The notes: a model not told the origin generated them from the letters alone. A DNA stretch of 64,000 bases from Mesorhizobium onobrychidis (GCF_024707545.1 NZ_CP062229.1:2399501-2463500), one strand, 5' to 3'. Shown: positions 34,015-43,383, counted from the first letter of the stretch. Program-made: numbers and translations.

Positions 34015-35097
34015 TCAGTTCTCGTACCGCTTCCCGATGTTGCCGACGGTTTCCCGCGTGACGAGTTGGGCGCGCGTATCGAGATTCGCGGCCGATATGC
34101 CACGATCGATCTGCAGGTAAAGCTGCATGACCGGCCAGAAGCCCTGCAGGAAGGGCTGCTGCCCGATGACACCAGTCAGGTCACCACTCCTCAAAGCATC
34201 CAGTTGGGCCGGGCCGAGGTCGAACCCATACGCGCAGATTTTGCCGGTCATGCCGAGTTGAGCCGAAGCCTTGGCGATCGCCGGCGTAAATAGGGCATCT
34301 CCGCCAAATGCACCCACAATGTCACCGCGCGACTCGAACAGGGTCACCACCCCGGCCACCGGATCGTTCGGGTTGGTGTCGATGCCGGTATTCTGCGGAC
34401 CGGCATCGACCTTGAAGGCCCCGAGCTTACCGGCGTCGTTCAACGTCTTTACGATGGCGTTGAAGGCAGACGTAACGCGGTCGTTGACCTCGATGTTGCC
34501 CTGCGCGGTGGACGAGGGGAGCACGATAGAGCCGCTCTCGATCCCTCGCTCCATCAGGCATTTCGCGAGCGCCTCCCCGGCAATTGCCGCGGCGGAAGCG
34601 TCCTGGCCTGTGTGGCTGATACTGCTGCGATTGAGGATCGTACCGTCGAAGGAGTTCGTGGTGGCGACCGGAATTCCATTGGCCGCGGCCGCCCTGACTA
34701 TGTCGTCGTAAGCGCCGACCTGCGGCGTGGTCATGATAATGCCGTCGATTGTCGGATCCTGAACTATCTGATTCAGAATTTCGATCTCGCGGGCAACGTC
34801 CTGGTTCGGCGCCTCGGATCCAAGCAGCAATACCTCCGCGCCAATAATGTTACCTGCGACGGTGGCACCCACGTAGAGTGGATCGAAGAAACCATTACCG
34901 GCGCTTTGCGTCACGACGGCAAATGTCAGATGACCGTCCGCGGAGTGGAAATTCTTCGTGTCCGGGTGCTCCTTGGCTGCGTCCTCAAACGAATAGCCAC
35001 CGACCGCCGCACCCACATTGCCGGATTGGGCACAAGCGTCCGTGGCGCCGAGCGAAAGCGCTATGGCTCCGAACGTGAGTGAAACCAGTCTGCTCAT
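34015..35097 (-). CDS. Sugar ABC transporter substrate-binding protein (orphan)
   Basis: The 360-residue periplasmic binding protein (Peripla_BP_4, RbsB-like) has a signal peptide (LTFGAIALSLGATDACA, cleavage near residue 23). Visible family segments are LTFAVVTQSAGNGFFDPLYV, IDGIIMTTPQVGAYDDIVRAA, GIPVATTNSF, and a C-terminal GYFDLGPAQLDALRSGDLTG-like block. GGGAGGAG precedes the ATG at 35097. No permease or ATPase gene is next to it: the neighbours are the GMC operon and an adenylate cyclase. It may serve a transporter elsewhere. Confidence 0.88.
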   Translation of the reverse strand: MSRLVSLTFGAIALSLGATDACAQSGNVGAAVGGYSFEDAAKEHPDTKNFHSADGHLTFAVVTQSAGNGFFDPLYVGATVAGNIIGAEVLLLGSEAPNQDVAREIEILNQIVQDPTIDGIIMTTPQVGAYDDIVRAAAANGIPVATTNSFDGTILNRSSISHTGQDASAAAIAGEALAKCLMERGIESGSIVLPSSTAQGNIEVNDRVTSAFNAIVKTLNDAGKLGAFKVDAGPQNTGIDTNPNDPVAGVVTLFESRGDIVGAFGGDALFTPAIAKASAQLGMTGKICAYGFDLGPAQLDALRSGDLTGVIGQQPFLQGFWPVMQLYLQIDRGISAANLDTRAQLVTRETVGNIGKRYEN

Positions 35098-35202
35098 GAT
35101 CTCCTCCCTCTTGCTTGGAGCGGGCCCGCATCGCGAGCGGGCGGGCCCCGGTCCGTGGGCGGAACTCGTCTGCGTCTGCCCAGCCGGAGCCCTACGCGAC
35201 GC

Positions 35203-36966
35203 TCACTCTTCCGGCACGCCCGCAGCCCGCAGCGAGGCCAAATCGGCCGCCATCTGGTCGGTGTCGACGCGGAACTGCGTTCGCAGCCAGTACTTCACGG
35301 TGAAGGCAGGCCGCGCGGCGATAAGCTGCGCAGCCGTCTGCCTGGCATCATCGAGGTGCCCCGCCTGCTCCTGGATTATCGCGATGTCGGCCAGGCCGAA
35401 GCCGGGGCTGCGTGCATGATAGGCCCGGAATGCGGCAAGCGCCTCTTCCGTCCGGCCGGCCAGCCGATAGGCGTTGCCCAGCACGCCCAGGTGCCAGGCA
35501 TGATAGTTGAGCCCGTTGAGCGCCAAAGCCTTCCTGATCGGGCCAATCGCCTCCGCCGCGTGGCCGCAACACGTCAGGACGAAACCTCCGAACACCAGGA
35601 CGTCGGGCAGGCTGGGACCAAGCTTCGCCGCCCTGCGCGCGGCCTCGGCGGCCTCGTCGAATCGGGACCGCAAGAGGAGGATTCCGCTTGCGACCCGGTG
35701 CGCGTCGGGCGTCGTCGGGTCGATCGACAGCGCCCGCTCGACATATGCTTCAGCCTCCCTCAACGCGGCTTCGCGGTCTTCGCCACTCCAGCCATGACGC
35801 GCGTCGGAATAGTGGATGTCCCCGAGCAAGGCGCTGAGCACTGCGGAGCTGGGATCGAGCGCGAGTGCCTTCTCCCAGCAGCGGCGGGCCTGAAGATGGG
35901 TGTCCGGGGACTTCGGACGACGATCGAAGTTCAGGCCTTCTATCCAGAGATTCCACGCTTCGACGTTCGTGGTGGTGGTGTAGCGCAGCTTGGCCTGATC
36001 GCCCTCGGTTAGCCTGACCTGCATTTCGGTGACGAGCGTCAGGGTGATCTCGTCCTGCACGGCAAAGATGTCCTCGACCCTGCGATCGAAGCGCTCGGCC
36101 CAGATCTGCACTCCTGTCGACGCATCGATCAGCTGCGTGGAGATCCGCATTCGCTCGGCGGCTTTGCGGACGCTTCCTTCGAGCACGTACCGCACGCCCA
36201 GCTCGCGTGCGGCCTGGCGCACATCCACCGCCCGTCCCTTGTAGACGAAGCTCGAATGGCGAGCGATCACCGACAGGCCGGACAGCTTCGACAGGGTAGT
36301 CGTGATATCGTCGACAAGCCCGTCGGCGAAGAACCCCTGGTCCGGATCGCTGCCCATGACAGCGAACGGCAGGACCGCGATGGATGGCTTGTCGGCGGGC
36401 AGCGGCAGGGCGAAACCCGAAATGGGTCTCGACGCGGCCGATTCATCGGCGTTCCAGCACCACGCCCTTACCGAACGGTCGATGTTCTTAAGTTTCAATT
36501 CACCGGCATCGATGAACGTCACGCCGACCTTTCCGGCCACCTGCGCGTAGACGCTGTCTGAAACGAGAATGCCGCCGCGCGGCGCCTGGCCTTCCAGTCT
36601 GGCGGCAACGTTCACACCGTCGCCGAGGATGTCGTCGCGATCCACTACGATGTCGCCAAGATTGATACCGATTCGAAACGCGATCGGCCGTCCAGATGCG
36701 ACATTACACTGGCCCATCGAGCGCTGGATGGAAGCGGCGCATTCAACTGCATCGACGACGCTGCCGAATTCGACAAGCGCGCCATCGCCCATCATTTTCA
36801 CGACACGCCCGTGGCGTTCGGCAACCGCGGGATTGAACGTCTCATTCCAGACGCGCTGCACGGCGGCAATTGTGCCCGCCTCATCCGCCTCCACCATTCG
36901 GCTGTATCCGGCGATATCAGCGGCGAGAATGGCAACAAGTCGCCGGGTGATCGGCTGCTCTCCCAT
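35203..36966 (-). CDS. Adenylate/guanylate cyclase with TPR repeats
   Basis: The 587-residue protein has a class III nucleotidyl cyclase domain at residues 1-170: RLVAILAADIAGYSRMVEAD with the metal Asp, VKMMGDGALVEFGSVVDAV with the second Asp, INLGDIVVDRDDILGDGVNVAARL, and a C-terminal AGELKLKNIDRSV. A TolB-like linker domain (IAVLPFAVMGSDPDQGFFAD) follows, and then about five TPR repeats. Such cyclases are greatly expanded in rhizobia. It is monocistronic and the upstream region (36967-37442) may contain the promoter. Signal and output are not predictable. Confidence 0.9.
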   Translation of the reverse strand: MGEQPITRRLVAILAADIAGYSRMVEADEAGTIAAVQRVWNETFNPAVAERHGRVVKMMGDGALVEFGSVVDAVECAASIQRSMGQCNVASGRPIAFRIGINLGDIVVDRDDILGDGVNVAARLEGQAPRGGILVSDSVYAQVAGKVGVTFIDAGELKLKNIDRSVRAWCWNADESAASRPISGFALPLPADKPSIAVLPFAVMGSDPDQGFFADGLVDDITTTLSKLSGLSVIARHSSFVYKGRAVDVRQAARELGVRYVLEGSVRKAAERMRISTQLIDASTGVQIWAERFDRRVEDIFAVQDEITLTLVTEMQVRLTEGDQAKLRYTTTTNVEAWNLWIEGLNFDRRPKSPDTHLQARRCWEKALALDPSSAVLSALLGDIHYSDARHGWSGEDREAALREAEAYVERALSIDPTTPDAHRVASGILLLRSRFDEAAEAARRAAKLGPSLPDVLVFGGFVLTCCGHAAEAIGPIRKALALNGLNYHAWHLGVLGNAYRLAGRTEEALAAFRAYHARSPGFGLADIAIIQEQAGHLDDARQTAAQLIAARPAFTVKYWLRTQFRVDTDQMAADLASLRAAGVPEE

Positions 36967-37442
36967 GCGGCCCTCCCGGGCGAAGCGCGCAGGGCATTAT
37001 TACCACACATGTGGATTTCACGCGTCAGAAATGTCATAAGTTGGCGCCTCTACGCCATTCCGGGAGCTCGCATGCTCCTTTCCGTCCAAAGACGCTGATC
37101 CGCAGGCCGGACGTTACCCCGGCAGCTATCCATTCTGGCCAGCCGGCGCGCGTCGCCGGGCGGTCGTTGGCGTGGCTTCAGAGCGGCTTCGCCAGGAGCG
37201 GGGACGCCCCTCTGCGGACCGGTGACGCATGTAGCAGTCGCCGCCTGATCTCATGCCAGTCCCGTTCGCCGTCGCCCGCTTTCGAACTTCAGCCGAATGT
37301 CTGCTCGCGGCGCGATACCGGTAGTTAGGAGCGCGGCGACGAAGGTCCTGAGATGGCGCATTCAAGCCGTGCGTCGGTTCGTATCTTGCAACGCCGGTAG
37401 CATCTGCCAAGGATACGCGATCCTGATCCGATGGAGCACGGG
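36967..37442. other. Divergent intergenic region cyclase / ChaC-like
   Basis: About 475 bases without a supported gene. A 160-residue minus-strand frame across it is Arg/Pro-rich and has no homology I recognise. The region should contain the promoters of the cyclase and of the ChaC-like gene. Confidence 0.4.
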
Positions 37443-38159
37443 ATGCCAAGCCAAATGAGAAAGCTGACCTTGACCGCGGACCATGTCGCGCGGGTCCACA
37501 AGGTCGTTCAAGACCAGGGTTTGACGGCAGGTGCCGAGCTACACACCGATGCTGACTACGACCGCTGGGTCGAGCAAATGATCCGAGCTCATCCGGCCCC
37601 GAAGGCACCGACCCGCCTATTCGCTTACGGCTCGTTGATCTGGAAGCCGGAGATCGAGCACATCGGTGAGCAACTAGGCGCTACTCGGGGTTGGCATCGT
37701 GCTTTTTGCTTCCGCATGACCCGTTTTCGGGGCACGCCAGAGCAGCCCGGCCTTATGATGGCCCTCGATCGTGGAGGGCAATGCCGGGGCGTCCTGTACG
37801 ACCTACCAGAGGACAACCTCGAACGCCAATTCGGCAAATTGTTTCGACGCGAGTTCACCTACAAGCCGGCCAATAGCATGCCCCGCTGGATCACGGTCGA
37901 GACCGCCTCGGGAGCCACGCCGGCGTTGACCTTTGTTATGAACCGCGCCTCGCCTCTTTATGCCGGTCGTCAGTCACTTGAAGCAGTTGCCGATGTCCTG
38001 GCCCGGGCCTGCGGTCATTGGGGCACAGGGGCCGAGTACTTGCTCAACACGGTTTCTCACCTCGAAGCCAAGGGGATACGCGACCGCAACCTCTGGCGGC
38101 TTCAACGCCTTGTGGCGGAGTTGATAGAGCGAAACCCGGCGGAGCGGAACGTTCTTTGA
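37443..38159 (+). CDS. Gamma-glutamylcyclotransferase, ChaC-like
   Basis: The 238-residue protein has the ChaC fold signature RLFAYGSLIWKPEIEH (YGSLIW at about residue 61), then FRMTRFRGTPEQPGLMMALD with the conserved Arg pair, GVLYDLPEDNLE, and a C-terminal helix region. ChaC enzymes cleave glutathione to 5-oxoproline and Cys-Gly. The ATG at 37443 is preferred because GGAG lies six bases upstream; the ATG at 37431 has no ribosome binding site. The gene is monocistronic. Confidence 0.88.
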   Translation: MPSQMRKLTLTADHVARVHKVVQDQGLTAGAELHTDADYDRWVEQMIRAHPAPKAPTRLFAYGSLIWKPEIEHIGEQLGATRGWHRAFCFRMTRFRGTPEQPGLMMALDRGGQCRGVLYDLPEDNLERQFGKLFRREFTYKPANSMPRWITVETASGATPALTFVMNRASPLYAGRQSLEAVADVLARACGHWGTGAEYLLNTVSHLEAKGIRDRNLWRLQRLVAELIERNPAERNVL

Positions 38160-38416
38160 GCCAACGGAGCGGTCATTGCGCACTTCGCTTCAAGCGTCCG
38201 CAGTTGGCGCTTCCCGTTGGTTAATACACCTGAGCCGCAGAACGCCCGTCATCAGGGTCGAAGGACTGGCTGGGGTGGAACTTTTGCCGCACGATGCCGG
38301 CAACTGAACAAGTAGTTGGCGCCAAATTCCGGACATTCCGGGGCCGCTTTAGAGTCGACATTCACGCTACAGGCGGGTCGACGTCTATAATGCTTTGATC
38401 GGGTTAGGATGCGGTC

Positions 38417-38908
38417 ATGACCGAAAGCCCAAAGATAAATATTCGCTCTTCTGAAATCGACGACCTCCCAGCTCTAAGTCGCCTGATTTTCAGGACTATC
38501 GAGACCAGCTACAGCGGCGTCTACCCTCCACGCGCGATCGCATTCTTGAAGCAATTCCACTCTGAGGAAAAGGTCTTGCAGCGCATTGAGACAGGAGTGA
38601 CACTCGTTGCGGAACAGGATAGCCAACTGATCGCGACTGCAAGTCTTGACGGCCAGGAAATCGCAGCTGTCTTTGTCGATCCTGATAGACAACGATTTGG
38701 ATTTGGGCAGCTGTTGATGCTAGACTTGGAGGAGCGGGCTCGAAAAAACGGTCTCAGAGAGACGGTTCTAAGCGTCTCACTTCCGTCCAAGAAATTCTAC
38801 GAGCGTCTTGGCTATCAAATTGTCGAAGAGCGCATCAAGGATTTAGGCGATGGCCAATCGCTCAAATTCTGGAAGGCCAAGAAGAGACTCATTTCTCCAA
38901 CCGAATGA
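38417..38908 (+). CDS. GNAT family N-acetyltransferase
   Basis: The 163-residue protein is a single GNAT domain: NIRSSEIDDLPALSRLIF at the N-terminus, TLVAEQDSQLIATASLDGQEIAAVFVDPD, the acetyl-CoA pyrophosphate loop QRFGFGQLLM, and SLPSKKFYERLGYQIVEERI at the end. Substrate unknown. Its base composition is lower in G+C than its surroundings, which together with the decayed flanks suggests horizontal acquisition. Confidence 0.85.
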   Translation: MTESPKINIRSSEIDDLPALSRLIFRTIETSYSGVYPPRAIAFLKQFHSEEKVLQRIETGVTLVAEQDSQLIATASLDGQEIAAVFVDPDRQRFGFGQLLMLDLEERARKNGLRETVLSVSLPSKKFYERLGYQIVEERIKDLGDGQSLKFWKAKKRLISPTE

Positions 38909-39044
38909 CGGCTTTCGATCTGTCGTGCCGCGGCAAGGACGTCCGACTTAGGGTCAAGGCTTGCCGTAGAATTTCTCCCCACGAAGGACAGAGAAGGGTG
39001 GTCGCATCAGGTCGTAGCGCGAACGGCAGGTTTGGAGAAACGCC

Positions 39045-39107
39045 ATGAAGGTCAGCAACTGGCGCTACCTGCTCGTTCCGATCGATGAGACGAATAGCAA
39101 CATTTGA
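39045..39107 (+). repeat. WRYLLVP element, copy A (possible 20-aa ORF)
   Basis: The sequence TGGCGCTACCTGCTCGTTCC, then GATCGATGAGACGAA, recurs at 46098-46132 and in altered form at 43117-43151. Here it is inside a complete mini-ORF, ATG 39045 to TGA, encoding MKVSNWRYLLVPIDETNSNI with GGAG 7-8 bases upstream. Whether it is translated is unknown. Confidence 0.6.
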
Positions 39108-39213
39108 CCCCGTTCCGGACGCTCGTTCGCAGAAGGCGTACGGTGAAGTTTGACCCGTCTCGGTCGTTGGCTGCGACGCAGCTGAATCTCTCAGAAGCGG
39201 TCGAAAGCGGTAC

Positions 39214-39336
39214 TTACGTGAGGAAGCGGTTGATGGCGGCCTGGAGGTCGACGACGGAGTGGAAGACGCCCCGCTCGAGACGACGCTTCGACAGTTTGGC
39301 GAAGAAGCCTTCGACCGCGTTGAGCTGGCGCCGCGG
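39214..39336 (-). pseudogene. IS630-family transposase, C-terminal remnant
   Basis: The minus-strand frame reads RRQLNAVEGFFAKLSKRRLE, then RGVFHSVVDLQAAINRFLT and TAA. This is the typical C-terminal end of IS630-type DDE transposases (N-x-V-E-G-F-F ... L-x-x-A-I-x-x-F). The catalytic DDE region and the remainder of the element are missing. Confidence 0.8.
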
Positions 39337-39439
39337 CTCTTATCCGCGCACTCAAAGACCGGCTATTAACGAGCCACGGCAGCAAATCTCTGGTAAGAAT
39401 GAAGTCCAGTCTGTCGATCGGATCAAACGGGAGGAACCG

Positions 39440-39655
39440 ATGTCGAATAGCGTCTACAAGATTATCGAACTGGTTGGCACGAGCACCAAATCCTGGGACG
39501 ACGCTGCGCGCGCCGCTGTGGAACGCGCCTCGAGTAGCTTGCGTGACCTGCGCATCGCTGAGGTAGTGAAACTCGACCTCCAGATCAAGGACGGGAAGGT
39601 CGAGGCCTACCGCGCCAAGGTCAGCGTATCCTTCAAATACGAGGACAAAGCGTAG
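39440..39655 (+). CDS. Dodecin family flavin-binding protein
   Basis: The 71-residue protein matches dodecin: MSNSVYKIIELVGTSTKSW, DDAARAAVERASSSLRDLRI, AEVVKLDLQIKDGKVEAYRA, then KVSVSFKYE. Dodecins form dodecamers that bind flavins and act as buffers or storage. The family Trp (W19) that stacks on the isoalloxazine ring is present. GGGAGGAACCG before the ATG supports the start. It lies directly after an IS630 remnant. Confidence 0.92.
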   Translation: MSNSVYKIIELVGTSTKSWDDAARAAVERASSSLRDLRIAEVVKLDLQIKDGKVEAYRAKVSVSFKYEDKA

Positions 39656-39803
39656 CGAGACCGCGCCCGCGCGACCTGGCCCGGCTTGTCCGCGGGCGCT
39701 CGAAACCGACAGGAGATAGGCACGCGCCGCAACCCCGGGGCCACCCTCGCTCGAGCAGGCATCTGATCGCCGAGCGCCCCACCGCGGCTGGAGGAAGCCT
39801 GTC

Positions 39804-40316
39804 ATGATGAAACGTGTCACGGTAATATTTCTCTCAGCAGCCGTGCTTTCTTACGGTGCCGTTCTACATGCCGGGGAGATTGAGTTTCTGAAATCCATGA
39901 ACGGTAGTTGGAGAGGGAATGGTACGGTCAAAATCCGCGTCAATTCTCTGCCACTGAACATCTCTTGTAAATTTACCTCGGGCGCTACCGACACTTCGCT
40001 TACACTGGCAGGCAAATGTACTGGTTTCATGGGCCTTTCCCGAGCCATTGGTGCAGACATAAGGACGAATGGGTCAACTTACACCGGCTCCTACGTTGGA
40101 GCGGGCACGGGCATCGCTGGCGTGAACGGCAAGCGCTCAGGCAATGCCATCAAGCTCGCCATCCGTTGGGCCAAGGATGTCAATGGTGATCGCAGCGCTA
40201 GAATGACAATCGAGAAAATCGGAAGCGATGGTATGCGTCTGACCACAGTCGATACCGATCCGAGAACCGGCAAGAGCGTTGTCACCAGCCAGATAAATCT
40301 GCGCAGAGGCCCCTAG
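39804..40316 (+). CDS. Exported hypothetical protein
   Basis: The 170-residue protein has a signal peptide (VTVIFLSAAVLSYGAVLHAG). The mature part begins with FLKSMNGSWRGNGTVKIR, a motif seen in rhizobial proteins of unknown function, and has strand-rich segments (ISCKFTSGATDTSLTLAGKC with two Cys, IRTNGSTYTGSYVGAGTG). It looks like a small beta-barrel such as a lipocalin-like fold. GGAGGAAG precedes the ATG. No catalytic motif is visible. Confidence 0.7.
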   Translation: MMKRVTVIFLSAAVLSYGAVLHAGEIEFLKSMNGSWRGNGTVKIRVNSLPLNISCKFTSGATDTSLTLAGKCTGFMGLSRAIGADIRTNGSTYTGSYVGAGTGIAGVNGKRSGNAIKLAIRWAKDVNGDRSARMTIEKIGSDGMRLTTVDTDPRTGKSVVTSQINLRRGP

Positions 40317-40737
40317 CCGTTTACGCTGACGATATTTGCCCTATCCCGATTCAAGTGGCTACCAGGCCCTGGGCATCCGCCCCCCTTTTGATCCGTGCCA
40401 GCACGGCGAGCATGTCGTCGAGCACGCCCATCTCAATCCCGCTGTAATAGCGCCGCTTGGAGCTACTTTCCGATCGACGAGAGGAATGGCAGCATTCCAC
40501 ATCCAAAACAGAAGTTCGTTCGACGGCGGTCGAATTCACAACCGTGACCCAACTCGGACATTCGATCATCTCACGCCCAATGGTAGCCAATGACCCGAGT
40601 CGGACCTTTGAAGTTGGGGGCACGCTACTGTCGCTCTTCAATAACGGTTCTTCGGCTCTCTTCTTGCGGACAAGCGGAATTGGCTCTCGGCACCCGCGAT
40701 GTAAGATGCACTGACTTGCCCTTCTTGGGAGGATCGC
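40317..40737. other. Intergenic region, about 420 bases
   Basis: No gene is supported. The minus-strand frame 40351-40842 ends RIKRGADAQGLVAT but has no homology I recognise and runs antisense into the ligase gene. Phrases such as ACCCAACTCGGACATTCGA suggest remnants of older repeats. Confidence 0.4.
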
Positions 40738-42204
40738 ATGGCCGGAGTTTCCGAACAGTCTGGCATTCCGACCGTCGATATTGGGACTGTCGATCGCATT
40801 GCCGAGGAACTTCTCGGTCACAGCACTTGGTCGCCCGAGCAACTACTCGCCTATCAGCAGGAGCAACTGAAGATATTTCTGTGGCGTGCGGCTACGCGCT
40901 CGCCTTATTGCCGGCGTACGATCGGCGATCTCGTTGCGAGAGATCGACCTCTCGCCGAATTCCCGACTATGAACAAGTCAAAACTGATGGAGGAGTTTGA
41001 CCGGATCGTGACAGATCCGAGGCTGACGCGGACGCTGGTCGAGGAGCACGTGAACGGCGAGCGCTGCGGAGAACTGCTGCTCGACGAATATCGTTGCATT
41101 GCCACCGGCGGATCGACTGGTCAGCGAGGTCTGTTCGTCTATGACCGGGATGCTTGGAACGTAGCTGCTGCCAATCAAATGCGCATGCAGCGCTTGATCG
41201 GCATCACGCCTGATATGCGCGGCCTTGGTATCGGCGCGCCGTCGCCAGTTCATATGAGCTATCGGTTTTCTGCTGAGTTCCGTGCGATCCGGCCTGGCGC
41301 GCCGACCCTGTTCGTGACCTCGCCGATTGAGGAGATCGTCGCGCAACTCAACGCGTACCAGCCGGACTATCTCCTCACGTATCCGTCTTTGCTCCGCCGG
41401 CTGGCCGAAGAACAGAGAGCGGGGAGGCTCAAAATCGCGCCCAGGCTGTTCCGGTCCGCAGCGGAAGCGCTGGCGCCAGATGTGAAGGAACTTGTACGGG
41501 AGGTTTGGAATGCGCCAGTATTGGACGGGTATGCCGCGACAGAGACGGGGATCATGGCAGTCGATTGCGAGCATCGCAGCGGCATGCACATCGCCGAAGA
41601 TCTGGTAGTGCTCGAGGTGGTCGATGCGGACAACCGTCCTGTACCTCCTGGTACGCAGGGCGCCAAGATGCTCGCGACGGTGCTTTTCAATCATACCCTG
41701 CCGGTCATTCGATATGAATTTTCCGATTTGATCACGCTGGCCGAGGGGACGTGTCCCTGTGGATTGCCATTCAGACGCATTGAGCGGATCACAGGGCGCG
41801 CCGAAGAGATACTGCGGTTCAGGACGAGCTCAGGGGGTAGGGCCGAAATCCATGCGGCCCGGCTTTGGTTTTACTTGGTCAAGGTAGCGGGAATTCGCCA
41901 ATACCAGTTCGGATCGCTCTCCGACGGTATTCGGATCAGACTCGCCGTATACCCAGGCTGTGACCCTCGGGCGGTCGAAGCTCAGACCAAGGCACCGACA
42001 CGATCATTAACATCGAATTGGACAAGATTGCAGAGCCATGGCGAACGGCCACCAAGCTTGCCGGGATGTATCATCCCTGCGGCCAAATATTCTTCGGCAT
42101 GCGCCTGCCGCTACTCGTCAGCGACGGAAGGCGAACGCGGCGGTCGGAAAGATCCAATCATGGCGACCGCGGCGGATCGTGCTCAGTCACGGCCGCTGCT
42201 TTGA
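40738..42204 (+). CDS. CapK/PaaK-like adenylate-forming enzyme, C-terminus replaced
   Basis: The reading frame encodes 488 residues. The first 415 or so match the phenylacetate-CoA ligase/CapK family, with the AMP-binding P-loop ATGGSTGQRG (about residue 122) and the adenylation motif YAATETG (about 263), TCPCGLPFRRIERI later. After CDPRAVE (about 411) the family match stops and the frame runs through a DUF4336 remnant in the wrong phase, so the last 75 residues are not natural. GGGAGG precedes the ATG. It is probably inactive or truncated. Confidence 0.75.
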   Translation: MAGVSEQSGIPTVDIGTVDRIAEELLGHSTWSPEQLLAYQQEQLKIFLWRAATRSPYCRRTIGDLVARDRPLAEFPTMNKSKLMEEFDRIVTDPRLTRTLVEEHVNGERCGELLLDEYRCIATGGSTGQRGLFVYDRDAWNVAAANQMRMQRLIGITPDMRGLGIGAPSPVHMSYRFSAEFRAIRPGAPTLFVTSPIEEIVAQLNAYQPDYLLTYPSLLRRLAEEQRAGRLKIAPRLFRSAAEALAPDVKELVREVWNAPVLDGYAATETGIMAVDCEHRSGMHIAEDLVVLEVVDADNRPVPPGTQGAKMLATVLFNHTLPVIRYEFSDLITLAEGTCPCGLPFRRIERITGRAEEILRFRTSSGGRAEIHAARLWFYLVKVAGIRQYQFGSLSDGIRIRLAVYPGCDPRAVEAQTKAPTRSLTSNWTRLQSHGERPPSLPGCIIPAAKYSSACACRYSSATEGERGGRKDPIMATAADRAQSRPLL

Positions 42205-42259
42205 TGCGGATGCTGACAAGGTTGTCCGAAGGATATTCGGAGCAGCGGGCACGAGATAA
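41991..42259 (+). pseudogene. DUF4336 protein, C-terminal remnant with a frameshift
   Basis: In one phase the sequence reads GTDTIINIELDKIAEPWRTA, then TKLAGMYHPCGQIFFGMRLP. In another phase it continues RRKANAAVGKIQSWRPRRIV and LSHGRCFDADADKVVRRIFG, ending at TAA 42257-42259. This order of motifs matches the C-terminal half of DUF4336 (metallo-beta-lactamase-like) proteins, with one frameshift near 42110. Both parts overlap the out-of-phase tail of the CapK-like ORF. Confidence 0.7.
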
Positions 42260-42553
42260 GTGCGGTCCGCTCTCCACACCCGATTGAGAAGTAGAACGCT
42301 CCGTCGCGGTATAATCCGAGCCGATGCCCCGGCCGCCTCGGTCGCGCACTCATTCGCGGCGCGCCTCATTAGCTGACCTTCAGCCACTGGCCGGAGTCGA
42401 TTCTCTGCCCTTCGTTCGGAGGACTTCTGCCGCAAGCCCCGACCCGGACCAGCTGCTGCGGCCGCGCTTGCCCGCCATTGCGTTGATGTGCGTCAATGCC
42501 AGGTGATCTAGGGCAATTATCATCACGCTCAGCAATGACTCTGGAGACAACCG

Positions 42554-43006
42554 ATGAACGAAGAGATCAGAAACAAGATCGTCACACTGTTGGATCAGCA
42601 CCGGGTCATGACGATTGCAACTCTGAGGCCCGACGGGTGGCCGCAGGCGACGACCGTGGGTTACGCAAACGAAGGCCTTACCCTCTACTTCCTCTGCGGT
42701 CTGGATAGTCAGAAGGCGGCGAACCTGGCGCGAGACGATCGCGTGTCCTTGACCATCGATCACGACACGCCACAGGTGATGGAAATCACCGGACTCTCCA
42801 TGGCGGCGCGCGCGCAGGCGGTGGCAGACCGGGCCGAAGCGGAAAAGGTGCTGCGGATGCTGCCGCTGAAGTATCCGGAGCAAGTCTCGCTGCCAGGCCC
42901 GATGCCGACTCCGGAGCAGGTCCGCATATTTCGCGTGATGCCTACAGTCATCTCCGTGCTCGACTACTCCAAGGGTTTTGGCCACACCGATCTCGTCAGC
43001 TGCTGA
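42554..43006 (+). CDS. Pyridoxamine 5'-phosphate oxidase family protein
   Basis: The 150-residue protein has the PNPOx-like split-barrel fold: VTLLDQHRVMTIATLRPDGW, PQATTVGYANEGLTLYFLCG, and RDDRVSLTIDHD. Members bind FMN, F420 or heme, and the reaction here is not predictable. GGAGACAACCG precedes the ATG at 42554. It is flanked on both sides by pseudogenes and repeat remnants but appears intact. Confidence 0.85.
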   Translation: MNEEIRNKIVTLLDQHRVMTIATLRPDGWPQATTVGYANEGLTLYFLCGLDSQKAANLARDDRVSLTIDHDTPQVMEITGLSMAARAQAVADRAEAEKVLRMLPLKYPEQVSLPGPMPTPEQVRIFRVMPTVISVLDYSKGFGHTDLVSC

Positions 43007-43116
43007 GCGCGCTTACCCCAAACAAACTTTGGCTTGTGCGGCAGCGAGGTCGGCAAACGCCGGCAACGTCTGCGCATTCAGACCTGACAGCTGGCACATC
43101 GGCGATTGACCGCCTA

Positions 43117-43180
43117 TGGCGCTACTTGCTCGTTCCGACGGACGAGGCGCACGGCAAAGTTTCACCCGTTGCGGTCGTTC
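43117..43180 (+). repeat. WRYLLVP element, copy B
   Basis: TGGCGCTACTTGCTCGTTCC and the next 15 bases match copy A with five or six substitutions. The forward frame reads RLWRYLLVPTDEAHGKVSPV. Several substitutions relative to copy A keep the amino acid (CTG to TTG, GAT to GAC), others do not. Confidence 0.55.
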
Positions 43181-43383
43181 AGTTGCGAGCGTCGCATGAC
43201 GCGATCTGACCGATCCGGTCGTTCAGATCAGCCCGGCAATTCGGCCGGGACGATGTTTGGTTCATCCGGAATAAGTTCGCGGTGTCATAACGACGCTTCA
43301 ATTCACGGAGCCTGGCGTGATTGTCGCCAAAGGCGGAACTGACAAGACTCGCATTGTCCTCGCCAAGACCCGGAAAATTCAGG

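Larger units (their letters stand above)
38909..39439. other. Region with repeat element and IS630 remnant before dodecin
   Basis: About 530 bases. It holds the first copy of the WRYLLVP element (39045-39107), a degenerate stretch, and the tail of an IS630-family transposase (39214-39336). No intact gene is seen until dodecin. Confidence 0.6.

Noticed and set aside
37126..37608. 160-residue minus-strand frame
   Set aside because: Overlaps the ChaC-like gene start on the other strand and has shadow-like composition.
40351..40842. 163-residue minus-strand frame
   Set aside because: Overlaps the ligase start antisense; the short end phrase is protein-like but no family could be named.
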